NCBI RefSeq assembly: GCF_001955695.1
Contig: NZ_CP019236.1
Coordinates: 4,402,001 to 4,466,000 of the forward strand
Source of the DNA: Rhodoferax koreense
Lineage (GTDB): Bacteria > Pseudomonadota > Gammaproteobacteria > Burkholderiales > Burkholderiaceae_C
DNA length: 64,000 nt
Reading direction: 5' to 3'
The notes below the pieces were generated by a model. It did not search any database. It had not been told where the DNA came from and worked only from the letters and a program-made list of their open reading frames with translations. How positions within the stretch are numbered: position 1 is the first letter of the stretch; each line of letters begins with the position of its first letter. Below, in pieces: positions 44,726 through 53,808 of this stretch. Position numbers and translations under genes: made by a program.

Positions 44726-45094
44726 ATGCGCCCGATTCGCTCACCCCTGTCCCTGGCCGGCCTGCTGGCCGTGGCGGCCGCCACCACAGCCTTGACCGGC
44801 TGCGTCGTCGCACCGCCGCGCCAGCAGGTGGTCTACACCAGCCCGCCGCAGGTGCAGCCGCAGCCGATCTATGCCGAAGTCGCCCCGCCGCCGCCACCGC
44901 CCGAGGTCGTCAGCGTCGCGCCCGCGGGCTATTTCTGGGTCTCGGGGATCTGGCTGTGGGAAGGCGGTCGACACGTGTGGCGGCCAGGGCACATGGAAGC
45001 GTATCGCCCCGGCTACCACTGGCAGCCGCACCAATGGGTGCCGAGCGGCCGGGGCTGGCAGCTGCGCGGCGGCTTCTGGGCGCCGGGCCGTTGA
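44726..45094 (+). CDS. YXWGXW-repeat lipoprotein
   Basis: A 122-residue predicted lipoprotein. The signal ends in the lipobox LTGC, then a Pro/Gln/Val-rich linker leads to a Trp-rich domain with repeats of the W-x-x-G-x-W kind (YFWVSGIWLWEGGRHVWRPGHM and YHWQPHQWVPSGRGW, each quoted only in part). This family is common in Burkholderiales and other proteobacteria; function is unknown, though cell-envelope roles are presumed. A GGAGA ribosome site precedes the ATG. It stands alone on the plus strand and converges with the methyltransferase gene. Confidence 0.88.
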   Translation: MRPIRSPLSLAGLLAVAAATTALTGCVVAPPRQQVVYTSPPQVQPQPIYAEVAPPPPPPEVVSVAPAGYFWVSGIWLWEGGRHVWRPGHMEAYRPGYHWQPHQWVPSGRGWQLRGGFWAPGR

Positions 45095-45110
45095 ACTGAA
45101 GGCGCCCCGC

Positions 45111-45170
45111 GCAGCGCTCCGACTCACAGCGCTCCGACCCGCAGCGCTCCGACCCGCTGCGTTCAGGCCC
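45111..45170. repeat. 15-bp tandem repeat between convergent genes
   Basis: Four head-to-tail copies of GCAGCGCTCCGACCC: 45111-45125, 45126-45140, 45141-45155 and a diverged copy at 45156-45170. The first three differ by one or two bases. The repeat begins just after the lipoprotein stop and the last copy runs into the end of the methyltransferase gene. Confidence 0.9.
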
Positions 45171-46050
45171 GCACCGTGGCCGGCAACGGAAACCGCCCGG
45201 CCAGCAGGCTGCCCAGGCCGAGTTCGTCCAGCAGCGCGGCCAGCCGCTCGGCGGCGCTGCGTTTCTTCTGGCCGGTGTAGCGCGCGATGATCAACTCGTT
45301 CTTCATGCTGTGTTCCCAGCCCACGAGTTCGGTCACCGTGACCTGGTAACCCGAGGCCTCGAGGTACAGGCAGCGCAGCACGTTGGTGATCTGGCTGCCC
45401 ATCTCGCGCGTGTGGATCGGGTGGCGCCACAGCTCGGCCAGCGGCGTGCGTGCGAGTTGCAGCGCCTTGTTCTGGCGCAGGCAGGCCGCCACCTCCGCCT
45501 GGCAGCACGGCACGAGCACCATGGCCTGGGCGTTCTTGCGCAGGCCAAAGGCAATGGCGTCGTCCGTGGCGGTGTCGCAGGCATGCAGCGCGGTGACCAC
45601 GTCGATGCGCTCGGGCAGGCGTTCGGACTCGGTCGATTCGGCCACGCTGATGTTGAGGAACTCCATGCGCTCGAAGCCGAGTTCGGCCGCCAGTTCTTTC
45701 GACTTCTGCACCAGCTCGGCCCGCGTCTCGATGCCGTAGATGCGCCCCTGGCCGAGTGCCTTGAAGAACAGGTCGTAGATGATGAAGCCGAGGTAGGACT
45801 TGCCCGCGCCATGGTCGGCCAGCGTGAGGCCGGCATCGGTGGCAGGCAACTCGCGCAGCAACTTTTCGATGAACTGGAACAGGTGGTAGACCTGCTTGAG
45901 CTTGCGCCGGGAGTCCTGGTTGAGCTTGCCCTCGCGCGTGAGGATGTGCAGCGCCTTCAGCAGTTCGATCGACTGGCCGGGTGCGATCTCGGAAGCGATG
46001 TCCTGCGCGGCCGGCTTCGGCGCAGCGGCCTTTTTCTTGGGTGCGTTCAT
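45163..46050 (-). CDS. class I SAM-dependent methyltransferase (METTL25/RRNAD1-like)
   Basis: A 295-residue methyltransferase. The SAM-binding motif I is LADHGAGKSYLGF, motif II is YGIETRAEL, and a later segment has LHACDTATDDAI and LVPCCQAE. The combination of G-x-G-K-x-x-L, HACD-x-A-TD and PCC matches the Methyltransf_32 group that includes METTL25 and RRNAD1. The substrate is unknown; an RNA or protein target is possible. The start overlaps the DUF1415 gene stop (ATGA), so it is the last gene of the pil-aro-dgt chain. Confidence 0.85.
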   Translation of the reverse strand: MNAPKKKAAAPKPAAQDIASEIAPGQSIELLKALHILTREGKLNQDSRRKLKQVYHLFQFIEKLLRELPATDAGLTLADHGAGKSYLGFIIYDLFFKALGQGRIYGIETRAELVQKSKELAAELGFERMEFLNISVAESTESERLPERIDVVTALHACDTATDDAIAFGLRKNAQAMVLVPCCQAEVAACLRQNKALQLARTPLAELWRHPIHTREMGSQITNVLRCLYLEASGYQVTVTELVGWEHSMKNELIIARYTGQKKRSAAERLAALLDELGLGSLLAGRFPLPATVRA

Positions 46051-46640
46051 GGTTGGGTGGGACCGGGTGCGGCGTCGAGCCCGAGCGCCTGCCAGCCGGC
46101 GTGGCCCAGGTCCTCCAGCGTCTGCATATTGCGTTCGAAGATGGCCTCGGCCTCGGGGAAGGCCGCGACGGCGCGGTCCACGCTCTCCTCGCGCAACAGG
46201 TGCAGCGTGGGATAAGGCGCGCGGTTGGTGTAATTGGTGATGTCGTCGGCCGCCGTGCCGCCGAACTGGTAGTGCGGATGGAAGCTGGCGATTTGCACCA
46301 CGCCTTCCAGGTCGAGCTCGGCCAGCGCGTCGTCGGCCTGGGCGAGGAAATCGTTGAAGTCGAGGAAATCGGCCAGCATGTCGGGCGCTATCAAAAGCGT
46401 CGTGTCCCGCACAGAGGGATCCTGGGCCAGGAGCTCATTCAGTTCGTGAATCAAGGCTTCGCGCAGACCCTCGACATCGCGCGCGCGGCACACGGCGTAG
46501 TGGACCTGGCCTTTCACGTGCACCGCCTTGGCGAACGGACACAGGTTCAGCCCGATCACGGCGCGTTCGAGCCAGGTGCGCATCATCTGCACCACATCGG
46601 CATCGGAGCTAGCATCGGAGTTGGCCATCGGCGCGCTCAT
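46047..46640 (-). CDS. DUF1415-family protein
   Basis: A 197-residue protein of unknown function. DUF1415 features are the start MMRTWLERAVIGLNLCPFAK with a conserved Cys, IAPDMLADFLDFNDFL and IASFHPHYQFGGT followed by NRAPYPTLHLLREESV. Both ends are coupled: its ATG overlaps the dgt stop and its stop overlaps the methyltransferase start. Codons around residues 85-90 (TTG ATA) include a weak match to the short dispersed element. Confidence 0.88.
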   Translation of the reverse strand: MSAPMANSDASSDADVVQMMRTWLERAVIGLNLCPFAKAVHVKGQVHYAVCRARDVEGLREALIHELNELLAQDPSVRDTTLLIAPDMLADFLDFNDFLAQADDALAELDLEGVVQIASFHPHYQFGGTAADDITNYTNRAPYPTLHLLREESVDRAVAAFPEAEAIFERNMQTLEDLGHAGWQALGLDAAPGPTQP

Positions 46641-47854
46641 CCGAGGATCTTCCGGCCCGTGAGGCGCTCGTGTTCGCGTGCGGCGAAGCGGTCCGTCATG
46701 CCGGCGATGTAGTCGGCCACGGCACGCGCCACGTCGGCGGCCTCCTGCGCCGCGCGCGCACGGCCGGCAAACCCCTGCGCCATCTCGCCGGGCGCGGCCA
46801 TGTAGGCGGCGAACAGTTCGTGCACCACCGTCTTGGCCTGCACGGTCTGCTCGATCACCTGGGGATGGCGGTACAGGTTCTTCATGAGGAATTGCTTGAG
46901 CACCTGCGACTGCGCCCGCATGTCCGCGCTGAAGCACAGCAGCGGCGCGCATTGCCGGGCCTCGTCCACACTTTGCGGCGCGGCGGCCTTGATCGCTGCG
47001 CGCGTGGCATCGATGACGTCGTACACCTGGTTGCTGAGCATGCGGCGTATGCTTTCGAACAAGACGCGGCGGCCAGCAAGCGCCGGGTATTCGGCCAGTG
47101 CCTGACGCCGGAAACCGTCGAACAGCGGCACCTCCTGCAGCTGCTCCAGCGTGATCAGGCCGGAGCGCACGCCGTCGTCGATGTCGTGCGCGTTGTAGGC
47201 GATCTCGTCGGCCAGGTTGCACAGTTGCGCCTCCAGGCTCGGCTGGGTGCGGTCCAGGAAACGCCGGCCCACGTCACCCCGGCCATCGGCGGCCATGCCC
47301 ACGGAAATCGGCGCGGCGGCTTCGATCTTCTCCGCATTGGCCCGCGAACAATGCTTGAGGATGCCCTCGCGGGTCTCGAAGCTCAGGTTGAGCCCGTCGT
47401 ACTGCGGGTAGCGCTCTTCCAGCGTGTCCACGGTGCGCAGGCTCTGCAGGTTGTGCTCGAAGCCGCCGTAGTCGGCCATGCAGGTGTTGAGCACGTCCTG
47501 CCCCGCATGGCCGAAGGGCGTGTGGCCCAGGTCGTGCGCCAGGGCGATGGCCTCGACCAAATCCTCGTTGAGTGCCAGCGAACGCGCGATGGAGCGGCCC
47601 AGCTGCGCCACCTCGAGCGAATGCGTGAGCCGCGTGCGGAACAGGTCACCCTCGTGGTTCAGGAACACCTGGGTCTTGTAGACCAGCCGCCGAAAGGCGG
47701 TGGAATGCACGATGCGGTCGCGGTCGCGCTGGAACTCGGTGCGCGTGGGCGCGGCGGCCTCTGGGTAGCGCCGTCCGCGCGAAGCCGCGGGATCGCAGGC
47801 GTACGGCGCCAGCCCGGACTTGAGCATCGAATCGGCCTTGGGCGCTGTCGTCAT
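46637..47854 (-). CDS. dgt: deoxyguanosinetriphosphate triphosphohydrolase-like protein
   Basis: A 405-residue HD-domain hydrolase that removes triphosphate from dNTPs and so helps to set dNTP pools. The HD metal site is visible in RTRLTHSLEVAQ (His78) and IALAHDLGHTPFGH (His107, Asp108, His116), with a further metal Asp in CNLADEIAYNAHDIDD. A long stretch GGFEHNLQSLRTVD is typical of the family. It lies 36 bases after aroB. An upstream patch at 47857-47882 weakly matches the short dispersed element. Confidence 0.93.
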   Translation of the reverse strand: MTTAPKADSMLKSGLAPYACDPAASRGRRYPEAAAPTRTEFQRDRDRIVHSTAFRRLVYKTQVFLNHEGDLFRTRLTHSLEVAQLGRSIARSLALNEDLVEAIALAHDLGHTPFGHAGQDVLNTCMADYGGFEHNLQSLRTVDTLEERYPQYDGLNLSFETREGILKHCSRANAEKIEAAAPISVGMAADGRGDVGRRFLDRTQPSLEAQLCNLADEIAYNAHDIDDGVRSGLITLEQLQEVPLFDGFRRQALAEYPALAGRRVLFESIRRMLSNQVYDVIDATRAAIKAAAPQSVDEARQCAPLLCFSADMRAQSQVLKQFLMKNLYRHPQVIEQTVQAKTVVHELFAAYMAAPGEMAQGFAGRARAAQEAADVARAVADYIAGMTDRFAAREHERLTGRKILG

Positions 47855-47890
47855 GGGCGCAGGTCGCTATTCTTTTGAGAGCAATGGTAC

Positions 47891-49045
47891 TCAGACCGAA
47901 AGACAGCAGTCATCGATGACCTCGCGCACCAGCGCGTCGGGCGCGCTGCGCACCGCGGCGCGGCCCGGCCCGTCGATGACGACGAAACGGATCTCGCCGG
48001 CCTCCGACTTCTTGTCCAGGCGCATGAGCTGCAGATAGCGGCCGGCGTTGTCGGTTTCGTCGAGCAAGGGCCCCTGCACCGGCAGGCCGGCGTGGTGGAT
48101 CAGCCGCGTCAGGCGCAGCACCAGCGACTCGTCGATCAGGCCGAGCCGCTGCGACAGCCGCGCGGCCATCACCATGCCGCAGCCCACCGCCTCGCCATGC
48201 AGCCAGGCGCCATAACCCATGCCGGCCTCGATCGCGTGGCCGAAGGTGTGGCCGAAATTGAGGATGGCGCGCAGCCCGCCTTCGCGTTCGTCCTGCCCCA
48301 CCACCCAGGCCTTGATCTCGCAGCTGCGCTTGACCGCATGCGCCAGCGCCGCCGGTTCGCTGGCCAGCAGCGCATCCAGGTTCGATTCGATCCAGTCGAG
48401 GAAGGCCATGTCGGCGATCGGCCCGTATTTGATGACCTCGGCCAGGCCGGCGCTGAGCTCGCGCCGCGGCAAGGTCTTGAGCAGGTCCAGGTCACAGACC
48501 ACCAGGTGCGGCTGGTAGAACGCGCCGATCATGTTCTTACCCAGCGGATGGTTGATCGCCGTCTTGCCGCCGACGGAGGAATCGACCTGCGCCAGCAAGG
48601 TGGTCGGCACCTGCACGAAGGGCACGCCGCGCATGTAGCTGGCGGCGGCGAACCCGGTCATGTCGCCGACCACGCCGCCGCCGAGCGCGAACAGCACGGT
48701 CTTGCGGTCGCTGCCCTGCTGCAGCAGCGCGTCGAAGATCAGGTTCAGCGTCTGCCAGTTCTTGTGCGCTTCGCCGTCGGGCAACGCCACGGTGAACACC
48801 GCCGCATAGTGCGGCTGCAGCGCCGCCTGCAGCCGCTCGGCATACAGCGGCTGCAACGTGGTGTTGGTGACGATGAAGGCCGTGGCGGCCTGCGGCAACC
48901 CGGCCCAGGCCTGCGCATGGCCCAGCAGGCCGGTGCCGATCAGGATCGGATAACTGCGATCGCCCAGGCTGATCTGCACCTGCTCGGGCACGGCGGAAAG
49001 AGGCGCGGCCGCCGACGTGGCGGCCGGAAGGAAAAAGGCTTGCAT
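47891..49045 (-). CDS. aroB: 3-dehydroquinate synthase
   Basis: AroB makes 3-dehydroquinate in the shikimate pathway using NAD and a metal. The 384-residue protein has [11 protein letters not shown], the NAD-binding [48 protein letters not shown] (quoted in part) and the metal His in [12 protein letters not shown]. The first 23 residues ([23 protein letters not shown], quoted in part) are not typical; a GTG at the Val of [10 protein letters not shown] may be the true start. It lies 49 bases after aroK. Confidence 0.96.
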   Translation of the reverse strand: MQAFFLPAATSAAAPLSAVPEQVQISLGDRSYPILIGTGLLGHAQAWAGLPQAATAFIVTNTTLQPLYAERLQAALQPHYAAVFTVALPDGEAHKNWQTLNLIFDALLQQGSDRKTVLFALGGGVVGDMTGFAAASYMRGVPFVQVPTTLLAQVDSSVGGKTAINHPLGKNMIGAFYQPHLVVCDLDLLKTLPRRELSAGLAEVIKYGPIADMAFLDWIESNLDALLASEPAALAHAVKRSCEIKAWVVGQDEREGGLRAILNFGHTFGHAIEAGMGYGAWLHGEAVGCGMVMAARLSQRLGLIDESLVLRLTRLIHHAGLPVQGPLLDETDNAGRYLQLMRLDKKSEAGEIRFVVIDGPGRAAVRSAPDALVREVIDDCCLSV

Positions 49046-49094
49046 GCCTTCAAGTGTAGTGCGCCGGCTCGGAAGGCCTGCGGCGCAGGCGTTG

Positions 49095-49625
49095 TCAGGT
49101 CGGCGTGGCGCCGCCCGGTCCGGGCGCGATGCCGAGCTGCGCCGAAATCATCTTCACCAGCGCGGACACCGAGGGCCGGCCGGTTTCGACCACGAAATGT
49201 GCCGTCTCGCGGTACAGCGGATCGCGAATCTCGAACAGGTCGCGCAGCCGCGACAGCGGATCTTCCACCTGCAACAGCGGCCGGCTCACATCGTGGCGCA
49301 GCCGGCGAAACAATTCCTCAGGGGTGGAGCGGAGGTAGACGACACGGCTGCCCCCATGCAAAGCGAACCGGTTCGCCGAACGCAGCACCGAGCCGCCGCC
49401 CGTGGCCAGCACGCCGCTGTCGCGCCGGCAGAGGTCACCGATGACCTCCTCCTCGACATCGCGGAAACGCGCTTCCCCCTCGCGCTCGAAAAACTCGCGG
49501 ATCGAGCAGCCGATGCGCTGCTCGATCACGTGGTCGGAGTCGATGAAAGGCAGCCCAAGCCGCCGTGCAAGTTGCCGCCCGACGGTGGACTTACCGGAGC
49601 CGGGTAGGCCTACGAGACTGATCAA
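49095..49625 (-). CDS. aroK: shikimate kinase
   Basis: AroK phosphorylates shikimate. The 176-residue protein starts [16 protein letters not shown], with the P-loop GLPGSGKST, then shikimate-binding [10 protein letters not shown] and ATGGGSVLR, and a lid region around [13 protein letters not shown]. The start codon is TTG, in a TTGA overlap with the stop of the Ig-like lipoprotein gene, and no Shine-Dalgarno sequence precedes it. Its translation therefore seems to depend on ribosomes finishing that upstream gene. Confidence 0.95.
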   Translation of the reverse strand: MISLVGLPGSGKSTVGRQLARRLGLPFIDSDHVIEQRIGCSIREFFEREGEARFRDVEEEVIGDLCRRDSGVLATGGGSVLRSANRFALHGGSRVVYLRSTPEELFRRLRHDVSRPLLQVEDPLSRLRDLFEIRDPLYRETAHFVVETGRPSVSALVKMISAQLGIAPGPGGATPT

Positions 49626-51625
49626 GGATAAGGTTGCGTAGTGGAAGTTCCGCCAGGCGATGTGACCGTCACGGCAATGTTGGCTGTTGCACAGTCTGCC
49701 GCACCGCTCAGGATAATGTCATGCAGGTCGCCATTGGGCGAGTTCAGCACCACATTTGGACTCACCGCCGTGACGGTGCAGGTTGCACCGGACGTTGTAA
49801 CCGCCGCGGACACCGTTGAGCCGGTTGGCATGGCGTTGTAGAGCGCCGATGATCCGAATTGATTGCCGCGGACGTTCCCATTGGCATTCGTGTCATGGAC
49901 GAACACTGTGAAGCCTGAGACGCTACGGCCGGGCGTTGTAGCGCAATTGGACGATGTGACATAACCGCCTGGCTGGCCGGCGTTCCGGGTCACGCAATCT
50001 ATCGTTGCGTTGGAAGTGGCCAGCGTGATGACTGTCTGCTTGCGAACCCGGATCGCACTGCTCCACGTGCTGTCGCACGTGCTGACAATGGCGGGATAGG
50101 TGTTCGTCGTGTTCACACAAGCGGAACTGCTCGTGCTGGTATCGATGATCTGCTCGCCACTGGTCCAGGCGCCGTCCTCGTTTTCATCGATATAGGCCTT
50201 GCCCGCGTCATAGAAGGTCTCACCAGACTGCCAGATGTTGTCACCATTCAAGTCGACGAAACTCTCTTCTCCATCCAGGTAGGCCAGAATCGCAACTCGG
50301 CCATTGCTAGGACGGGTTCCTTGGCTGGTGTAAGTCACGGAACATGCGGACGACACCGTGGTGCAGCTACCCGTCACAAGTCCCGCCGTCGCCACGAAAT
50401 TCACGGAGGTACCGTTAGGCACAGGATTGCCAAGGCGGTCGGCCACGCGCATCGTCAATGCAGTCGTCACGCCATCGGTATTCCACGCTTCGATACTGAG
50501 TTTGGAGGCGCTCAGAGAAGCAGAGTTTTGCGTGGCAGCACCGGTAGTCACCACCAGACCCAAAGACGAAGCGACCACTGCGCTGTCGGTCGCCAACGTT
50601 GCCGTCACCGTAACCGTCGTTGGCAGAGTGCCAGAAGCCACTGTGATACTGGCAAAACCGTTGCTGTCCGTTGTCACTGTCTGGGCGGAGGTACTGGTCG
50701 TTCCACTCAAGGAAAACCTGACCCCTGAAGCAATCGATGCATTCGACAAAGTGAAGACCACGCTCTGGGAAGCCAAGCCAACCGAAGAACTGTCCAAAAC
50801 CTGGAACTTGACTACCGAGGTCTTGTTGCCACTCGCGGCACTGGAGACGTACATCAACGCCGGCGTGGCGGAAGTGAACACGATATTGGCTGCCTTGGCC
50901 GCCGCAATTGCAATCGTCGTGTCAACCGAAGTTGCGCCGACGGCAGATGCCGTCAGGGTGACCGTGCTGGAACCACAACCTGAGACGGATTGGTAGGTTG
51001 AACTTGCCACCCCACTGCTGTTCGTGGTGGCACTGCTGGGACTGAAGGAACCGCAGGTCGCGGAAAAGCTGACCACGACACCTGACGATGCCACACCATT
51101 GACAGCACCGACCACGGTCACGGCCGAGGTTTCAAGTGCACCGATGGAAGCTGGCGATTTGGTCAAGCCCGTCAATGAAACATTGGAGGCGCTGGTGCTG
51201 AAATTCAAGCTCCCGGTAACGGAAGCACTGTTCACTGTGGCACTTGCGCTGAGTGCTGCCGCACCGGTTGTGGTCAAGGTCAAGGGGCTGATCGCCACCA
51301 TGGCCACGCCATTGCTATCGGTCAATGCCGTGGCACTGGCGGCATTGCCCGCCAGGGTTGCAATGGTGAAATCGGTCGAAAATGTCACCAATTGGTTGGC
51401 AATACCCGCACCGCTGGCATTGGTGATTACCGCCTTGGCATAGAAAGTAGCGCTTTTGTTGATCGCGTTGAGTGTCAGTGTTGTTCCTGAGGCATTTACC
51501 AAGCTCAAAGCAAGCGTCGGGGTGCTGGTTGTCGTCGAACTCGTCGATCCCGGATTCCCCCCCCCGCCGCATGCGGCCAGCGCAACAACCCAAACCGCCA
51601 GTATCCAGAATTTCAAATAACGCAT
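49622..51625 (-). CDS. large Ig-like-repeat lipoprotein between pilQ and aroK
   Basis: A 667-residue predicted lipoprotein. The signal ends in LAACGGGG (lipobox Cys19), a common start of surface lipoproteins. The rest is rich in Ser, Thr, Ala and Val and has about four beta-sandwich repeats of the bacterial Ig-like/invasin type, marked by recurrent DSNGVA, NSSGVA and DSNGFASITV patterns. Near residues 455-490 are two acidic loops, DLNGDNIWQSGE and DENEDGAWTSGE, that look like calcium-binding EF-hand or dockerin-type loops. The gene is visibly more A/T-rich than its neighbours. It sits inside the pilMNOPQ-aroKB chain and could assist pilus function, adhesion or secretin assembly; that is inference from position. 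No specific family was recognised. Confidence 0.85.
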   Translation of the reverse strand: MRYLKFWILAVWVVALAACGGGGNPGSTSSTTTSTPTLALSLVNASGTTLTLNAINKSATFYAKAVITNASGAGIANQLVTFSTDFTIATLAGNAASATALTDSNGVAMVAISPLTLTTTGAAALSASATVNSASVTGSLNFSTSASNVSLTGLTKSPASIGALETSAVTVVGAVNGVASSGVVVSFSATCGSFSPSSATTNSSGVASSTYQSVSGCGSSTVTLTASAVGATSVDTTIAIAAAKAANIVFTSATPALMYVSSAASGNKTSVVKFQVLDSSSVGLASQSVVFTLSNASIASGVRFSLSGTTSTSAQTVTTDSNGFASITVASGTLPTTVTVTATLATDSAVVASSLGLVVTTGAATQNSASLSASKLSIEAWNTDGVTTALTMRVADRLGNPVPNGTSVNFVATAGLVTGSCTTVSSACSVTYTSQGTRPSNGRVAILAYLDGEESFVDLNGDNIWQSGETFYDAGKAYIDENEDGAWTSGEQIIDTSTSSSACVNTTNTYPAIVSTCDSTWSSAIRVRKQTVITLATSNATIDCVTRNAGQPGGYVTSSNCATTPGRSVSGFTVFVHDTNANGNVRGNQFGSSALYNAMPTGSTVSAAVTTSGATCTVTAVSPNVVLNSPNGDLHDIILSGAADCATANIAVTVTSPGGTSTTQPYP

Positions 51626-51651
51626 TGATTCCCCACCTCTCTAATAATTTT

Positions 51652-53808
51652 TTATCTCGACGAAGACCGTTCCATGATCATCTTCGGCGTAATGAACACC
51701 AGCATTTCCTTCTTCGAACTCGACTGCGATTTGCTTCTGAATAACACGCCCACATAGGGAATGTCGCCCAGCACCGGCACTTTGGTGATGCTGTCCGTTT
51801 CGTCCAACGTGAAGATCCCGCCGATCACCACCGTGCCACCGTTCTCGACCAGCACCTGCGTCTTGATGTGTTTGGTGTCGATGGCGATGCCGGCCGAGGT
51901 CGTCTCGCCGCGGCTGTCCTTGTTGATGTCCAGGTCGAGGATGATATTGCCCTCCGGGGTGATCTGCGGCGTGACTTCGAGCTTCAGGTTCGCCTTGCGG
52001 AAGGCCACGGAAGTCGCACCGCTGGAGGTGGCCTGCTGGTAGGGGAATTCCGTCCCCTGTTCGATCAGGGCCTTGGTCTGGTCAGCCGTGACGATGCGCG
52101 GGCTGGACACCAGCTTTCCTTTGCCGTCGTTCTCCAACGCTGAAATTTCCAGGTTGAGGAAACGATTCGCGGCGCTGCTGAAGATCGAAAAGGCGAAGGA
52201 TGCCGCGTCGTAGCCGCCCTGCCCCACGGCCGGCAGGTTGACGAAGTTGCTCGAGGTATCGACCGCGGAACCGCTCGACCCGTTGCTGGCCGTGACGTTG
52301 CTGTAGCTGGTGCCGATCGTGGCGCGGGTGTTGCCGCTGAGCCCGAAGCTGCCAGCCGCGGTGCCGGCCGTCGAGGAACTGCCCGCCGTGCTGCCCAACC
52401 TCACACCCAGGGATTTGCCGAAGGTGTCGGACGCCTCCACGATGCGCGCCTCGATGAGGACCTGGCGCACGGCCACGTCGAGTTTTTTCACCAGTTCGGC
52501 CACCGCTGCCAGTTTGCTTCCCACATCCGTCACGAACAGCTGGTTGGTCCGCGGCTCCGGAATGGCCGTACCGCGTGCGCTCAGGAAGCGCGAGTTGTTC
52601 GCCCCTGTCGTGCCACCGCCGCCACTGGTGATCTGGGCCGCGATGTCGGAGGCCTTCGCATAGTTCATCTGGAACGACTGCGTCTGCAGCGGCTCCAGGC
52701 TTTCGAGCGAGGCAATCGATTCCAGGTCCTTCTTGGCCCGCGCGTCGATCTCGTCCTTCGGCGCGATCCACAGCACGGTGCCGTTCTTCTTCATGCCCAG
52801 GCCCTTGGCATCCATGATGATCTGCAGCGCCTGGTCCCAGGGCACGTCCTTCAGCCGCAGGGTCAGAGAACCGGAGACGGAGTCGGACGTCACCACGTTG
52901 AAGTTGGTGAAGTCGGCGATCACTTGGAGCAGCGAACGCACTTCGATGCTCTGGAAGTTCAGCGAGAGCTTCTCGCCGGTGTAGCCTGGCCCCTGGCTCA
53001 GTTTGCCCGGGTCGACCTTCTGTTGCCGCACTTCGACGACGAACTGGCCTTCGCTCTGGTAGGCACTGTGCTCCCAGCCGCCCTTGGGCTCGATCACCAT
53101 GTGCACGCGGTCGCCCGCCTGGGTGGTGGTGACGGTCTGCACCGGCGTGCCGAAATCGGCGACATCGAGGCGGCGGCGCAGGCCTTCGGGCAAGGTGCTG
53201 TTGAGGAAATCGACGACGAGCGCGTTGCCCTGCTTGCGCACGTCCACACCGACCTGGTTGTTCAGCAGCGAGACGATGACACGGCCGGCGTTGTCGGCGC
53301 CACGACGGAAATCCACGTCCTTGATCGGCGCGTTGTCGCGCGAGTTGCTGCCGGCGAAGGTCGGCATCGTCGTCGCCGCCGGGGCCGCCACGGCCACGGG
53401 ATCGAGCACCACCAGCACCGACTTGCCCTTGAGTTCGGCCTTGTACGACGTGGCCTGCTTCAGGTTCAGCACCACGCGCGAGCGCTCACCCACCTGCACC
53501 ACGTTGACGGACTTGAGGTTGCCCTGGTTGATCTCGACCGAGGAGCGGCCGATGCCATTGGCGATGCCCGGGAAATCGAGCGCGATGCGCGCGGGCGACT
53601 GGATCGACACGCCGGAAGGCAGGGCCGCCAGCGGCTCGGTGAGGTCGATGCGGATCACTTCGGCGCCGCCCTGGATCGAACCGGTGACGGATTCGATCGC
53701 GCTTTGCGCCTGCGCGGCCACCGAAGCCAGCCCCAAGAGTACCGCCAGAGCGAACCTGTCCACGAACCTATCCCACATGCGCCGTTCCATTCGAATTAGA
53801 TTCTTCAT
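51652..53808 (-). CDS. pilQ: type IV pilus secretin PilQ
   Basis: PilQ forms the outer-membrane ring through which type IV pili pass. The 718-residue precursor has a signal peptide ending VAAQA-QS, an AMIN domain (about residues 40-130) that binds peptidoglycan, a second beta domain, an STN/N0 domain with LSLNFQSIEVRSLLQVIADFTNFNVV (quoted only as FQSIEVRSLLQVIADFTNF), a secretin N1 domain and the secretin beta-barrel ending in VPVLGDIPYVGVLFRSK. A Ser/Gly-rich insert lies near residues 475-510. It overlaps the pilP stop by 4 bases. Confidence 0.97.
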   Translation of the reverse strand: MKNLIRMERRMWDRFVDRFALAVLLGLASVAAQAQSAIESVTGSIQGGAEVIRIDLTEPLAALPSGVSIQSPARIALDFPGIANGIGRSSVEINQGNLKSVNVVQVGERSRVVLNLKQATSYKAELKGKSVLVVLDPVAVAAPAATTMPTFAGSNSRDNAPIKDVDFRRGADNAGRVIVSLLNNQVGVDVRKQGNALVVDFLNSTLPEGLRRRLDVADFGTPVQTVTTTQAGDRVHMVIEPKGGWEHSAYQSEGQFVVEVRQQKVDPGKLSQGPGYTGEKLSLNFQSIEVRSLLQVIADFTNFNVVTSDSVSGSLTLRLKDVPWDQALQIIMDAKGLGMKKNGTVLWIAPKDEIDARAKKDLESIASLESLEPLQTQSFQMNYAKASDIAAQITSGGGGTTGANNSRFLSARGTAIPEPRTNQLFVTDVGSKLAAVAELVKKLDVAVRQVLIEARIVEASDTFGKSLGVRLGSTAGSSSTAGTAAGSFGLSGNTRATIGTSYSNVTASNGSSGSAVDTSSNFVNLPAVGQGGYDAASFAFSIFSSAANRFLNLEISALENDGKGKLVSSPRIVTADQTKALIEQGTEFPYQQATSSGATSVAFRKANLKLEVTPQITPEGNIILDLDINKDSRGETTSAGIAIDTKHIKTQVLVENGGTVVIGGIFTLDETDSITKVPVLGDIPYVGVLFRSKSQSSSKKEMLVFITPKMIMERSSSR

